From Conchocele bisecta (lineage: Eukaryota; Mollusca; Bivalvia; Lucinida; Thyasiridae): 64,000 bases of DNA. Below, in pieces: positions 28,798-39,526 of the stretch. Within the stretch, counting starts at the first letter, position 1, and each line of letters opens with the position of its first letter. Both the position numbers and the translations under genes were made by a program. Location: assembly GCA_029237695.1 (NCBI GenBank), contig CM055267.1:5540036-5604035 (forward strand). The letters run 5' to 3'. The notes beneath the pieces were generated by a model. It saw only the letters and a list, made by a program, of their open reading frames with translations. It ran no database searches and was not told where the DNA came from.

Positions 28798-31563
28798 CTA
28801 CCGCCTCATCATATTATTCATATTTAATGGATTTGGCAAGCCTCCATTTATATAGCCATATGTTGTGTAGACATTGTTGGACTGTGATGGTTGCATGTGT
28901 TGCTGGAAATGTTGCTGAGGGTTCATGGCGTTCATGGCGTTCATGTTCATATTCATAGGGTTCATGTTCAGGCTCATTTGCATAGGGATGTTCGGCTGTC
29001 GTAACTGATTGATAAAGCTTGTGTTTGCTGCGATGTACTGCCCGGGGTTGATCATTGGCTGCTGCATTCTGTAGCCATCGAGCATGTTGTAGCGTGGCAG
29101 CATGTTCGACCCTGGCTGAATTGTAACATTAGGAGTAAATGCCATGTTTGTATTCACGGCAATGTTTGTGTTTTTCTTCCCTGACGATGACCCTGATGAT
29201 TTTTGTCTCTGATACTGTCTCGGATACTGCTGCATTGTTTGTGCATTGGAGATTGCTGGGGTAGGCATTGTCCTCATCATGGATGTAGGCGGAGTCATGT
29301 TGACTGGGGGCGGGGTTAAGTTTGGAGGCGGAGTCATGCCGCTGTCTGGCATTATGTCCATGCTTCCATTCACTAGCTGCCGTAGCTTGGCTAGACTACA
29401 GCTGTCCTGTACAAAGCCAGCTGGGTTGCATGCAGGCTGGCCAGCAGTCGGTGGACATGGCGTCGTGTTGTGTGTCAGTCTTTGTGTCTGGCTCTGCTGC
29501 TGTTGCTGCTGTTGCTGTTGTATTAACACTTGTGTGAAGTTATTGGGGGGACAAAAGTTCATGGGGGCACCGCTGACAATTGGCATGTAGGCGCCCGGAT
29601 TGCCCATCATAGCCGACTGGTTCACAGTCTCCATGTAGCCAGACGTGGAGCCACTCGGTTGGAACGATACTTGATCAAATTGTACATTCGTGTTTGTGAA
29701 TGGCTGCTGGGCCTGAGCACAGTCTGAGTAGTTGTTAGGGGCCAACTGCGTCTGTTGTTGTTGTGTGTGTTGTTGCTGCTGTGGTTGCACAGCGTTGTCT
29801 GATGACGTGTTCTGCATTTCGTTACTGCTAATGGATGTAGGAGATTCAAGACCTGCCAACTGACTCACATCTATTTCTGATCCAAATCGACTGTTGCCAA
29901 CGTTTGTGTTCTGAATGTTGTTCATTTGTTGACTTGGAGAAAACATCTGTTGAGCCATTTGATTGTGGTGTGGACTGAGTGTATGCATCGGACTGAGTCC
30001 TGGGTGGGGACTGGGGCCGGGGTGTGGGCTGGGCCCCGGATGGTGGGGGCTGGGGTGGTGGGGGCTTCGTGTGTTGGGGGTGTTGGCGGGCGGGTGACGA
30101 GGACTTGGGTTCACAGGTTCATTGGAGGGCGGTTCGACACTGGGCACGCCGTGGCTGGTGACGCTGCCGACGCTGGCGATGCTGCGGCTCTCCTGTTCGT
30201 TCTGGATGAGTTGCTCGGTGGTGAGGCTGGTAGCCGCCGCGCTCTCCTCCATCTGCTCCAGGCTCGACTCGAGCTGCTCGGCCGCGATCACCTGCTCCAG
30301 GCTCTCCGTGGCCCGCAACGCCTCCTGCGTCGACGTGTCACTGTTGAAGTCATGGTAATTGTCATCACTCGGGATGTCGCCCGTTGACGTGTTGTCGATC
30401 TCATCGAGGTCGTCGTCGTTCACCAAGTTGTCGTCGTGCTCCATCTCAGCGACTAAGTCGCTGCTCGCAATCGCGCTCGTGTCCACCAGTACGTCGCCGC
30501 CCCCGCCTCGGTCACCCAGGCTCCCGTCACACGGAGATACAGCAGCACCAGCGCCGGCCCGCACCGAACTCATCTGCTGATCCAAACATCGGCTGACATC
30601 ATTGTTCACAGGCTCGGTCATCGAGTCAGAGGTTTGTTCCTCATGAGGTAATTGTTCGGTATTATCAGTAGCACACTCGGGTGAGTTTGTATGGCTCTGG
30701 AGGGGACTATGAGTGGGAATATAACCAGGACTTTTACTCGTCTGTACAGGCGTGTCAGGACTTTGTATTGTAGTCTCCTCCACCGTAGGGCACTCGCAGT
30801 CCGGGCGGCATTCGTTACTCTCCACACTGAGTGGTGTCGGCATCTGTGGGGTGAGAGAAGGCACATAATCACTGATGCAGTCAGACACACTGTCTGGGCC
30901 AGACTCGGGCAGCACCGGCAGTGGACTAGGTACGTGTATAGGTATGTCGGGGGTGGTGTTCTCGCGAGCACCCTCCGTACTGGAAGGACTAGATGACTTG
31001 TTTGTACACGTCTCATGTCTGTCATCCACATCTACACTGGGCGATGTAGGATTCTTCTCACATTCGTCACTGGTCACCTGGTTTTCCGAGTTGTGAATTT
31101 GTGAATTGTGCTGTGAATACACATATTTATGATGTGGAGATGTCACAGAACTGGGCAAAGTAACAGAAGCTGGTGATGCCACAGAACCCGGGGATTTCAC
31201 AGAACCCGGCGATTTTACAGAACACGGCGATTTCACTGAAGCCGGCGATATCACTGAACAGGCCGACTGAACTGATGTGGGAGACTGTACTGAACACGGA
31301 GATGGCGCCGACCCGGGGGACTTTACAGAAACTGGCGATGCCACAGACGACATGCGTCCAGGAATTTCGCTTATATCCATGTTATTGGAAATAATATCCC
31401 CATTAGGTATGCCATAATCTAAAACCTTGGAGTCGTCTAATTGAGAATCGTCCTTCGTGATTTCCTCCTTCACGGACACATGTTCCTGAGGAGAAAGGTT
31501 CGCCGATACACTGTTTGTTGTTGACCTTGGGGGCCGCCCAAGCCGGCGACCCGACGCGCGTTT
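28798..31563 (-). CDS. KAT6: KAT6 giant last exon, 921 residues
   Basis: The acceptor is TGTGTTTTCCAG (just above 31563); the stop is TAG at 28798-28800. In order: a basic AT-hook-like GRRLGRPPRS at the start; Ser-Pro hexapeptide repeats (SVKSPG, SVQSPT, SVKSPC) at about residues 75-145; a long Ser/Thr/Pro part; an acidic part (EMEHDDNLVNDDDLDEID) at about residue 380; Glu-rich likely coiled helix (ESLEQVIAAEQLESSLEQ); His/Pro-rich repeats (SPHHPGPSPHPGPSPHP); an eight-Gln run coded at about 29502-29525; and the Met/Asn-rich tail that in vertebrates is a transactivation region. Frame is intact over the whole exon. Confidence 0.88.
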   Translation of the reverse strand, partial: KRASGRRLGRPPRSTTNSVSANLSPQEHVSVKEEITKDDSQLDDSKVLDYGIPNGDIISNNMDISEIPGRMSSVASPVSVKSPGSAPSPCSVQSPTSVQSACSVISPASVKSPCSVKSPGSVKSPGSVASPASVTLPSSVTSPHHKYVYSQHNSQIHNSENQVTSDECEKNPTSPSVDVDDRHETCTNKSSSPSSTEGARENTTPDIPIHVPSPLPVLPESGPDSVSDCISDYVPSLTPQMPTPLSVESNECRPDCECPTVEETTIQSPDTPVQTSKSPGYIPTHSPLQSHTNSPECATDNTEQLPHEEQTSDSMTEPVNNDVSRCLDQQMSSVRAGAGAAVSPCDGSLGDRGGGGDVLVDTSAIASSDLVAEMEHDDNLVNDDDLDEIDNTSTGDIPSDDNYHDFNSDTSTQEALRATESLEQVIAAEQLESSLEQMEESAAATSLTTEQLIQNEQESRSIASVGSVTSHGVPSVEPPSNEPVNPSPRHPPANTPNTRSPHHPSPHHPGPSPHPGPSPHPGLSPMHTLSPHHNQMAQQMFSPSQQMNNIQNTNVGNSRFGSEIDVSQLAGLESPTSISSNEMQNTSSDNAVQPQQQQHTQQQQTQLAPNNYSDCAQAQQPFTNTNVQFDQVSFQPSGSTSGYMETVNQSAMMGNPGAYMPIVSGAPMNFCPPNNFTQVLIQQQQQQQQQSQTQRLTHNTTPCPPTAGQPACNPAGFVQDSCSLAKLRQLVNGSMDIMPDSGMTPPPNLTPPPVNMTPPTSMMRTMPTPAISNAQTMQQYPRQYQRQKSSGSSSGKKNTNIAVNTNMAFTPNVTIQPGSNMLPRYNMLDGYRMQQPMINPGQYIAANTSFINQLRQPNIPMQMSLNMNPMNMNMNAMNAMNPQQHFQQHMQPSQSNNVYTTYGYINGGLPNPLNMNNMMRR

Positions 31564-34500
31564 CTGGAAAACACAGAACATATAATGGTTACCATGTCTA
31601 CTGAATCCTGTAATACAGGATCAGCACTGATCAAAGTATGTGACCATGCCACTGGAGATTTCAACCATTCAACAGTTTGCACACAACATGATTATAATGT
31701 TGAAGTATTCAAACGAACGTGGTTTTAAGTCTGTTCAACAAAGGGAGAGCAGTTATCCCCAACCGATCACAGGTGGAAGACTCGGACCTATGACACCAAA
31801 AGAAATGCCTATTAAAAAAAATCCCATTACCCCACCCACTTGGTCTCGTACAGTACCATATATGCTATATAAAGGTGGGTATAAATAGGGCTATTATAGA
31901 AAGAGCCCTCTCTTTTCTGGCTCGCACAAACAAAATAAACATCGATTAAATGTATGACTTCTGTCTCTGGCAATCGATAAAGGTATTAGGTGTGTGAATA
32001 TACGCCATATACATACCCATACTGACACTGTAGCTTACATATTGTATGACATGATGATAGAAATGTGTTACAACAAAGGTTGCAACACACCCAATTTGTC
32101 TGATTTAAACCATGTCGTTCCTTATAGTGTGCAAAATGTATTTTTGTCCACTGGTGTGACTTTTTGGCAGATGGCACCTCTCACCATATCCGTATAAAGG
32201 CGTATATCACCACATCAATTCTGGGTTCTACCCCAATAAATACGTCTGCAATATACCTCGTAAAACGGTTTATTAGTCGGACATAAAGCACCTTTGCTTC
32301 ATCAACCTATTTGTGTTTAGAGCAGGCTGTATTTTACAAACACCAGTAACTGATCAAGTTCTCCAAATTTGCAGATTGTACATCCCAATAATCAACATCG
32401 ATTATATTTCTAACAAGGAATTTCTGAGTATGCAAATTCACAAGTGGCTACTTGTCTCCCACCAGTCAGTACTTTCAGTACTTTGATTTCTAATTTCATT
32501 GGCTTTCATTCATGATTTGCGTACAATCAGATTATGTCTTCCGGAAACCCTGAAAAGGGAAAGTCCTCGCGTCTATTTTTAGGTTTAGCCAATCAGAGAT
32601 GTTCTCACATAGACGCTTCGGTGCTTGTATTATGGAAGATGGTGCATTGACCCAGTTCCAGATAATGAACGAAATTATGGAAAAAAGTATTTTTTAGATC
32701 GGTGAACGATCACAATTGGACGAACTTTGTATGGTTGGAGTTACTAATGTATATGGTCATGGTGCACGATTTTAGTTTGAGCTGGCGGTCAGCTACCGGT
32801 CAAATATGACCGATATTCCACGCCGGATGACCTCCGATTCTGTGTGAGATTCTTTCGTACACGCACATTTCGCTTTGGATGGGGTATACAAAATGCGAAT
32901 AACTGATTAAATGCTGGAAACAGCGATTTGAAGTGAGTATATTCACACACCTAATACCTTTATCGATTGCCAGAGACAGAAGTCATACATTTAATCGATG
33001 TTTATTGTGTTTGTGCGAGCCGGAAAAGAGAGGGCTCTTTCTATAATAGCCCTATTTATACCCACCTTTATATATACAATATGGTACTGTACGAGACCAA
33101 GTGGGTGGGGTAATGTGATTTTTTTTAATAGGCATTTTTGTTGGTGTCATAGGTCTGAGTCTTCCACCTGTGCAACCGATGGGACATACAGGAGGTCTGT
33201 TAGTCACACCAGTGGACAAAAATCTAAATACATTTTGCACACTATAAGGAACGACATGGTTTAAATCAGACAAATTGGGTGTGTTGCAACCTTTGTTGTA
33301 ACACATTTCTATCATCATGTCATACAATATGTAAGCTACAGTGTCAGTATGGGTATGTATATGGCGTATAATTTCAAGTTAATTGCTATTCTTTGATAGA
33401 AACATCGCAATAAGTAGTTTGACATTGCCAAGCTTGCAATTGCTATTCTTTGATAGAAACATCGCAATAAGTAGTTTGACATTGCCAAGCTTGCAACTAT
33501 GAGACGTCACGTAAACTAGAAAATGTGGTATGTAGACGCACTTAGGGCCCCTATAGGTGATTTGAGAAACACTTATTACAAAAACAGACAGACAGATACA
33601 CGGACGGACGGGGCGAAACCTATAGGGCGAAACCTATAATGTTTACAGAACAAAGTATAATGCTTTGTCTGGAAATAAAAACATACCGTAAATATTCTAA
33701 TAGACGCCCATGCTCTAATAGACGCCCACCCCTCAGTTTTGACGTTGAAAAGACAAATCTTTTTGGCTGATTTTCACGAAATTAGTGCCTGTAATAAACG
33801 CCCAGTGCACACTTGGAACTACTATGCAACTCGAGAAATAAGAATAATCTCTTATTTTGTTTACTTCAGAAATAATTTATACCTGATTACAAATTAATTT
33901 ATTGTTCACCATTACCTGAATAATTTAGCATATGCAGATATAAATGTATGTACCGCATACCGCATATGACCATCATAACCATCCCCTTTCATGTTCAAAC
34001 ATCATCATTTATCACCCAAATACACAGCTCGTCATAAATAACCTTTTTAAAGTGGCCCATAGTCTTTGGACTGGTGGCCACTATAAACAAAATGACTCAG
34101 TAGTAGCATACGATTTCATTTTGACAGTATAAGAACCTGTTTGCGTTCTTGCTGTAAGTCGCCCTGCGTTACAGACAGCGAATTTGGGTGGGTTAATTTG
34201 GAACACAATTGGAGCTAAATGGCCAACTAGATTTCTTTTATTTTCAGTATTTCGAAGGCAAATTCCTTGAAAATCAGGGGGAAAAAATAAATTCTACTTT
34301 CACTTTCAATTGCGGAAAATTCAACTGTTTCCGGTGTCACAGTCAATTTGTCATCGGCAGTAGCTATTTGCACGGATGCTGGGCAATCAGAATTTACACA
34401 GCAATGGAGACGACATTTGTAAAGCATCTCAAACCCATCTCGTATAATAAGGGTCAGAGATGAGCAAAAACTAGAAAATTGTTTGTAAAACAAAATGCCA

Positions 34501-35904
34501 CCGCTGTTGAGCATTCATGAATACAACAGCAATCACCGAATCAAAGATTGGAGAAAAAAATATGTCAGCGTCGAAAAAGGGGCATAGCTGCAGATGGATC
34601 TGTTGGACAGACAAAATTTTATGTTACGCATTCCTGCACTTGATGGTTGGGATGTATACCGAGCTTGAAGAGAATCGGCCAAAAAGTAGTTCTCTGGACA
34701 AGGAAGACATTTTTGTTTTCAGTTGAAAAAGGGGCATAACTGCGGATGGATCGGTGGGAAAGCAAAAATTTACGTTAGGCACTCCTGCACTTGTAGGGTT
34801 GTATATCGAATATGAAGAAAATCAGCCAAAAACTGTAGAAATAGTTTGCCAGACAAGAAAAAGGGGCATAACTGCAGATGGCTCAGTGGGACAGCGAAAA
34901 TGTTTACGTTACGCACTCCTGCACTGGCTGTATACCAAATATGAAGAGAATTGGCCAAAAACTGTAGAAGTAGTTCGCTGGACAAGGAAAACTGTCTACT
35001 GACGGATGGACAGGGTAAACACTATATGCCACCGACAACTATCGTTGCTGTGGCATAATAACTATGGCTTGTTCTGGACGTGGCCATGGGCCGAAAATAA
35101 TGGCACTGATACGGGCCAAAACGTCCATACACGTAAATCTGATCACCATTAATGATCGACACTTGATATATACATTACCAGTATTTTAACATTTTTACAG
35201 ACTGAACAATAATGACCAAAAGTGGGCCGAATCGTCTTGGTCCAAAATGTCCATAAACTGACAGTTTTGTTTGTTTATTTGTGTGTAACGGCCTATCAAA
35301 GGCTAAGGTCATGTCAGGCCGGACAAACAGGTTCTATCCCATTTTAACCTGCTGCATTGTGAACTTTTACCGACTGTACCATAAGGACCAAAAGTGGGCC
35401 GAATCGTCTTGGTCCAAAATGTCCATAAACGGACAGACAGTACAACCAAGTCCGGCAGACGTTGAGAGTAATATCCCTTTGCTATGTTTTTGTTTGTTTT
35501 GTTCAGACAGTAGAAAATTGTATATTTTATAATTTTCCCTTCGCTGAATAACACTTGCCTCCATTAAACGCTCACCCAGGACTTCGGAGTCAGCGATATT
35601 TATAAATTATACAACGATACTGATTATTTTATTGTTCTATGCTCTACGTTGAGCCTAGACAAAGTTACTATGATCTTCTTGTTATTGTCTGAACACATCC
35701 CACGTGCAAAGGACAATGTACAAACCTTTTTCATTACACTAACGGTTTTGCACTGTTTAATCCTGACAGTTCTGGGGACACCCCGGGGCCGACCACCCCT
35801 GGCCTTAGGTTTCGGCGTGTTGAGGCTAGTGTCCGCCGCGGAGTCTGTCCGGCAGACATCGGCCTCGCTGCCAGCACTCATCTCCATCGCACTCTCCTCA
35901 TCTG
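28798..35904 (-). CDS. KAT6: KAT6 (MOZ/MORF) lysine acetyltransferase, 3' exons
   Basis: KAT6 enzymes acetylate histone H3 in the nucleus within the BRPF complex (family knowledge). Two exons are visible, 35726-35904 and 28798-31563, joined in phase 0 (MKK to KRASGRR). The C-terminus reads DGYRMQQPM, PMNMNMNAMNAMN and ends MNNMMRR, which lines up with the Met-rich end of vertebrate KAT6A/B (GYRM.QPMM..., ending YMRR). A very large last exon is also a feature of KAT6A/B. The catalytic MYST domain and PHD fingers must be upstream, beyond the window or unrecognised. Invertebrates usually have a single KAT6, so I do not choose between A and B. The open frame's ATG at 31581 lies in the intron and is not a start. 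Confidence 0.85.
31769..32162. repeat. Circularly permuted repeat, left copy
   Basis: Block A (CACAGGTGGAAGACTCGG to GGTGTGTGAATATA, ending near 32001) is followed directly by block B (TACGCCATATACATACCCAT to GTCCACTGGTGTGAC). In the right copy (32938-33370, opposite strand) the same two blocks occur in the other order. Block A carries TATATAAAGG and TATAAATAGGG. It lies in the KAT6 intron. Confidence 0.7.
32163..32937. other. KAT6 intron, no feature recognised
   Basis: Spacer between the two permuted repeats. No open frame or repeat of note. Confidence 0.4.
32938..33370. repeat. Circularly permuted repeat, right copy
   Basis: A unit of about 433 bases from TATATTCACACACCTAATAC to GTATGTATATGGCGTATA. 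It is the reverse complement of the left copy's blocks, with the ends and middle exchanged. Both unit ends carry TATA. Confidence 0.7.
33383..33496 (+). repeat. Perfect 57-bp tandem duplication
   Basis: TTGCTATTCTTTGATAGAAA through CATTGCCAAGCTTGCAA occurs twice head to tail, with no difference seen. Confidence 0.9.
33515..33640 (+). mobile_element. ACTAGAAAATGTG mini-element, second copy
   Basis: ACTAGAAAATGTGGTATGTA, GGGCCCCTATAGGTGATTTG, an ACGGACGGACGGGGCG run and GAAACCTATAGGGC. It is a sister to 27425-27580 and also lacks core units. Confidence 0.55.
33641..34539. other. KAT6 intron; MITE-like end near 33690
   Basis: CCGTAAATATTCTAATAGAC and a second TCTAATAGACGCCCA (33690-33730) look like one end of a transposon; no matching right end was found. 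An open frame at 34227-34514 on the - strand has CRLHCCVNSDCPASVQ, weakly like a FLYWCH-type zinc finger, but this is not convincing. Confidence 0.35.
34540..35057 (+). mobile_element. Tandem-core element fragment with 3' hairpin
   Basis: Three core units of about 130-155 bp (AAAAAGGGGCATAACTGC, CACTCCTGCACT, GAAGAGAATCGGCCAAAAA). The 3' end is a hairpin between TATGCCAC and GTGGCATA (about 35027-35057). Confidence 0.5.
35265..35365 (+). mobile_element. GTTTAACGGCC-type SINE, 5' fragment
   Basis: TGTTTGTTTATTTGTGTGTA, ACGGCCTATCAAAGGCTAAG, GGTTCTATCCCATTTTAACC. It sits within a duplicated GGGCCGAATCGTCTTGGTCC phrase (35226 and 35397). Confidence 0.55.
35726..35904 (-). CDS. KAT6: KAT6 penultimate exon, AT-hook-like
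   Basis: The donor is GTTTGT (at 35725-35720), phase 0. The acceptor is CACCCAG or CAGCAG (exon start 35904 or 35901; not decided). It encodes an acidic start (DEESAMEMSAGSEADV) and a basic end, KPKARGGRPRGVPRTVRIK, ending MKK. RGGRPRG resembles an AT hook, as in the basic linker of KAT6 proteins. Assignment rests on position, strand, phase and composition rather than strong similarity. Confidence 0.65.
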
Positions 35905-36339
35905 CTGGGTGAAATACTGCCAACATTAGAACAAGTGAGCAGGAGCTCAAGGATACACCCCCTGTCGTCATCTGTAGCAGATTTCACCAAAATTGCTAGG
36001 TATACTAAGCATAACTTATCTAGCTAAGTATACCTTCAGAGTAATTATTTTTATTTATTGAAATGCATGATTTCATATAGAACAAACGCCTGCTTATATT
36101 TAAGGATTAAAAAATTAAGCAGCTTTCATATGCTCTATTAAATTACCAGTCCACAATCATTGTTTTGATTAGAAAATATTTTAATTCATTAAATAAAATT
36201 ATTAACAAGTTTATGCAAAAATTAAATTGCTCCCCCAAAGTATACTTACTGGTAGTTTAGACAAGTATACTTAGCGATTTTGGTGATATCGGTTACTGGT
36301 CAGACACACAAGAACTGTTAATACAATTTTCGAAATGTT
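35905..36339. other. No gene recognised
   Basis: AT-rich intronic sequence upstream of the KAT6 exon, with no repeat identified. Confidence 0.4.
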
Positions 36340-36635
36340 GCGTTGTGGATGGACGAACAGACGGAAAGGCGGATACTATATACCCCTCAGCATATTTCGT
36401 AAAGGCGACACCTGCGTCGTTTGAAGAATTTGACATACTTTTCTACAACAGACATCTCAGATTATGCGACGACCTCCATTTTAACAAATCAGAAAAGGCT
36501 TTAACCATACATCTTCCCTGTGAGATTTTGCTAACATCGACCCAGCAGTTCGGGAGAAGATGTTTGAAAATGCAGACGGGCGGGTGAAAATCGTTAAAAA
36601 TAGCCCACCTGAGACTCGACTCAGGTGAGCAAAAA
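36340..36635 (+). mobile_element. Tandem-core element ends (two kinds)
   Basis: GGACGAACAGACGGAAAGGC with ACTATATACCCCTCAGCATA is one 3' end. It is followed by a core piece of the GGGCCATGATGGCCC family (GCGACGACCTCCATTTTAAC) and its 3' hairpin CACCTGAGACTCGACTCAGG plus TGAGCAAAAAA. Confidence 0.5.
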
Positions 36636-37026
36636 AGGTGTTACAGTGAGAAAACGGTGTGAAAAGGTAGGTTGGACCCATTTTCGAAACAGTCCTGTAC
36701 TTTGTCAAGACAAAGCCAATTTAGCAGTGAATTGGTAAAAGAAAATTAACATCATTGCAGAGTAATAATTATTTTTAGACAAAAATGAAGTTTTGAAGTG
36801 GAGATAAATAAGTGAACAAGAGTGCCGCAAGTCACAAAATACACCCGTCGAATATGGGCCAGACAGCGAAGATGCAGAAATGTGAAGCTGTCACCAAGGC
36901 AAGAAACATTAATGAGAATTTGAAAGTCTATAGCATTATTTCTTCATCTCGTTGTGCTAAACATGTATACTAATTTAGGCAGAGATAGAAAAGTAGAGTG
37001 TAAAGTAGAAATGATAGGGAATTGGA
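36636..37026. other. Tandem-core element start, no gene
   Basis: AACAAGAGTGCCGCAAGTCA and CAAAATACACCCGTCG at 36816-36850 are the family C start; no core array follows in register. No gene is seen. Confidence 0.4.
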
Positions 37027-38300
37027 TACAATAATGTAGAAAAAATGGCTAAGTTAAAAAATATTTTTTGGGCATAAAAACACCACGGTGCACATCTTCA
37101 ATATGTGTAGAAGACGTGTGTATAGTTTCAGAACGATCGACTGAACGGTTTTGGAGGAGATGTGTACACAAACTTTGTACCGTATATAGAATTGTATAGA
37201 AAAATGTAGAAAAAATGGCTAAGTTAAAAAGGTGATATTTTTGTTTTAAACTATTTTTTTTCGGCATAAAAACACCAAGGTGCACATCTTCAATATGTGT
37301 AGAAGACGTGTGTATAGTTTCAGAACGATCGACTGAACGGTTTCGTAGGAGTTGTGTACACAAACTCTGTACTGTATATAGAAAAATGTAGAAAAAATGG
37401 CTAAGTTAAAAAGGTGATATTTTTGTTAAAAAATACTTTTTCGGCATAAAAACACCAAGGTGCACATCTTCAATATGTGTAGAAGACATGTGTATAGTTT
37501 CAGAACGATCGACTGAACGGTTTCGGAGGAGTTGTGTAGACAAACTCTGTACCGTATATAGAATTGTATAGAGAAATGTAGATAAAATGGCTAAGTTAAA
37601 AAGGTGATATTTTTGTTAAAAAATATGTTTTCGGCATAAAAACACCAAGGTGCACATCTTCAATATGTGTAGAAGACGTGTGTATAGTTTCAGAACGATC
37701 GACTGAACGGTTTCGGAGGAGTTGTGTAGACAAACTCTGTACCGTATATAGAATTGTATAGAAAAATGTAGATAAAATGGCTAAGTTAAAAAGGTGATAT
37801 TTTTGTTAAAAAATATGTTTTCGGCATAAAAACACCAAGGTGCACATCTTCAATATGTGTAGAAGACGTGTGTATAGTTTTAGAACGATCGACTGACGGT
37901 TTCGGAGGTTGTGTACACAAACTCTGTACCGTATATAGAATTGTATAGAAAAATGTAGAAAAATGGCTAAGTTATAAAGGTGATATTTTTGTTAAAATTA
38001 AAAAATATGTTTTCGGCATAAAAACACCAAGGAGCACATCTTCAATATGTGTAGAAGACGTGTGTATAGTTTCAGAATGATCGACTGAACGGTTTCGGAG
38101 GAGTTGTGTACACAAACTCTGTACCGTATATAGAATTGTATAGAAAAATGTAGAAAAAATGGCTAAGTTAAAAAGGTGATATTTTTGTTAAATAATATTT
38201 TTTCTACATAAAAACACCAAGGTGCACATCTTCAATATGTTTAGAAGACGTGTGTATAGTTTCAGATCGATCGACAGAACGGTTTCGGAGGATTTGTGTA
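37027..38300 (+). repeat. Satellite array, about 188-bp unit, seven copies
   Basis: Each unit has AAAAATGGCTAAGTTAAAAA, CGGCATAAAAACACCAAGG, TGCACATCTTCAATATGTGT and CGATCGACTGAACGGTTTCG. The last phrase recurs near 37131, 37327, 37507, 37696, 37886, 38079 and 38270. The units are very similar, suggesting recent amplification. Frames seen on the - strand are by-products. Confidence 0.9.
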
Positions 38301-39526
38301 CACAAACTATGCGCTTTTTCTTCAGCCACACGCCCGCCCGCATTTTAAAAACGGTCGTATAAAAACACTGTCCTCCATATTTCCATCTGAAAACATCACA
38401 CAACACGAGTTCCAAGAAACATAAATTTTTGACTTTCTGGTAAGGGGTTGCTCATAAATCAAAGGACTGAAAGTCCTGAAATCCTTCGCAGTACGTGCTC
38501 AACCATTTTAATATTTCACACAAAAAATCATATATACTCCATTTAAAATCAATATATTTGTCAAATCAGTATACATTATCAATGCTGCAAAAACAATATT
38601 TATCTTGACAAACATGATTGTTCAAAGTAATTTCACCTTGACCTTGGACATGAAGGCTACATCTATAGTTTTGTATACACAGTTTAAACTTTATATATTT
38701 TACAACAACTACAAACGTGAGCAGTCATGCATGGAACACGACAGGTGACATATGTCATCAGTCCCTTTTTTGCTGTCACAGTCATAGCTCAGGAACTAGA
38801 CTGGTGACATATGTCATCAGTCCATTTTCTCCTGACACAGTCTCCTAAATTTAAAATTCATGTCATTTTCCAATTCAAATAGGAATCCTCAGCGATTTGT
38901 AACCCGGAGGATATAACAAAAACGTTCTACTTTCACTTTCATTTCAGCTACACATTCAATTTTAATTTATTGAGTAAATGATGCCGAAATATTTATTTAA
39001 ATTAATATCTAATTATTTAAATATACTTTTTTTAATTCATAATACAAATAATCTAGAGATAATTATTATCCTTATTCAAACTCAAGACAACGTTTCCTTT
39101 GTGAAGTGTATCGTACTGCATAATTATGCTGTGTAACGCCAAGTCGCAAGACTGTCGGCAGCGTATGCGCTAACACACACGACGTGTAATTATCAAAAAA
39201 TTGCTAGCACCTCTTTGGAAAGTTTGGATTTCCGCGCGAACTGTTTTACTAAATTCATTATAGATTAGTTGATTTTTTAAGTAAAATGGACACCGATTAA
39301 TAATATCGATGGCTCAAGATGATTAAAACAGTATGTAACTGTCAAAAAACAATGTTTCTGCTTTAAATCATCATCATTTCGCTGTCCAATGTTGGATTTT
39401 ATCGAGCCATTGACCTATGTAGAGTTCAGAATGTAAGCTTTAATCTGATTGGTCATTCAAGAAAAACGTCACAGGGTAATCCCGCCCCCTACTATATCAT
39501 TGCGCAAAATATCAACATACATAACA
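38301..39526. other. No gene recognised
   Basis: AT-rich. CTGGTGACATATGTCATCAG occurs near 38801 and a close copy near 38744. At 39449-39505, GATTGGTCATTC, CCCGCCCCC and TTGCGCAAAA resemble CCAAT- and GC-box text, but no first exon is seen beside it. Confidence 0.35.

Noticed and set aside
29246..31394. Long + strand frames over the KAT6 exon (for example 29926-30387)
   Set aside because: They are antisense shadows of a GC-rich repetitive coding exon; they have no family motif.
31564..31581. ATG at 31581 as the start of a 927-residue single-exon gene
   Set aside because: The six codons before 31563 are the intron's TTTTCCAG end; the exon joins 35726-35904 in phase.
31850..31960. LTR retrotransposon promoter (TATAAATA plus AATAAA)
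   Set aside because: No TG...CA ends, no primer-binding site or polyprotein nearby; the permuted arrangement does not fit a plain LTR.
34227..34514. FLYWCH-type zinc finger frame on the - strand
   Set aside because: Only the CPA phrase and spacing of a few residues fit; both strands are open here and no splice context supports it.
37027..38300. CRISPR array
   Set aside because: Units are contiguous satellite repeats with no unique spacers, in an animal genome.
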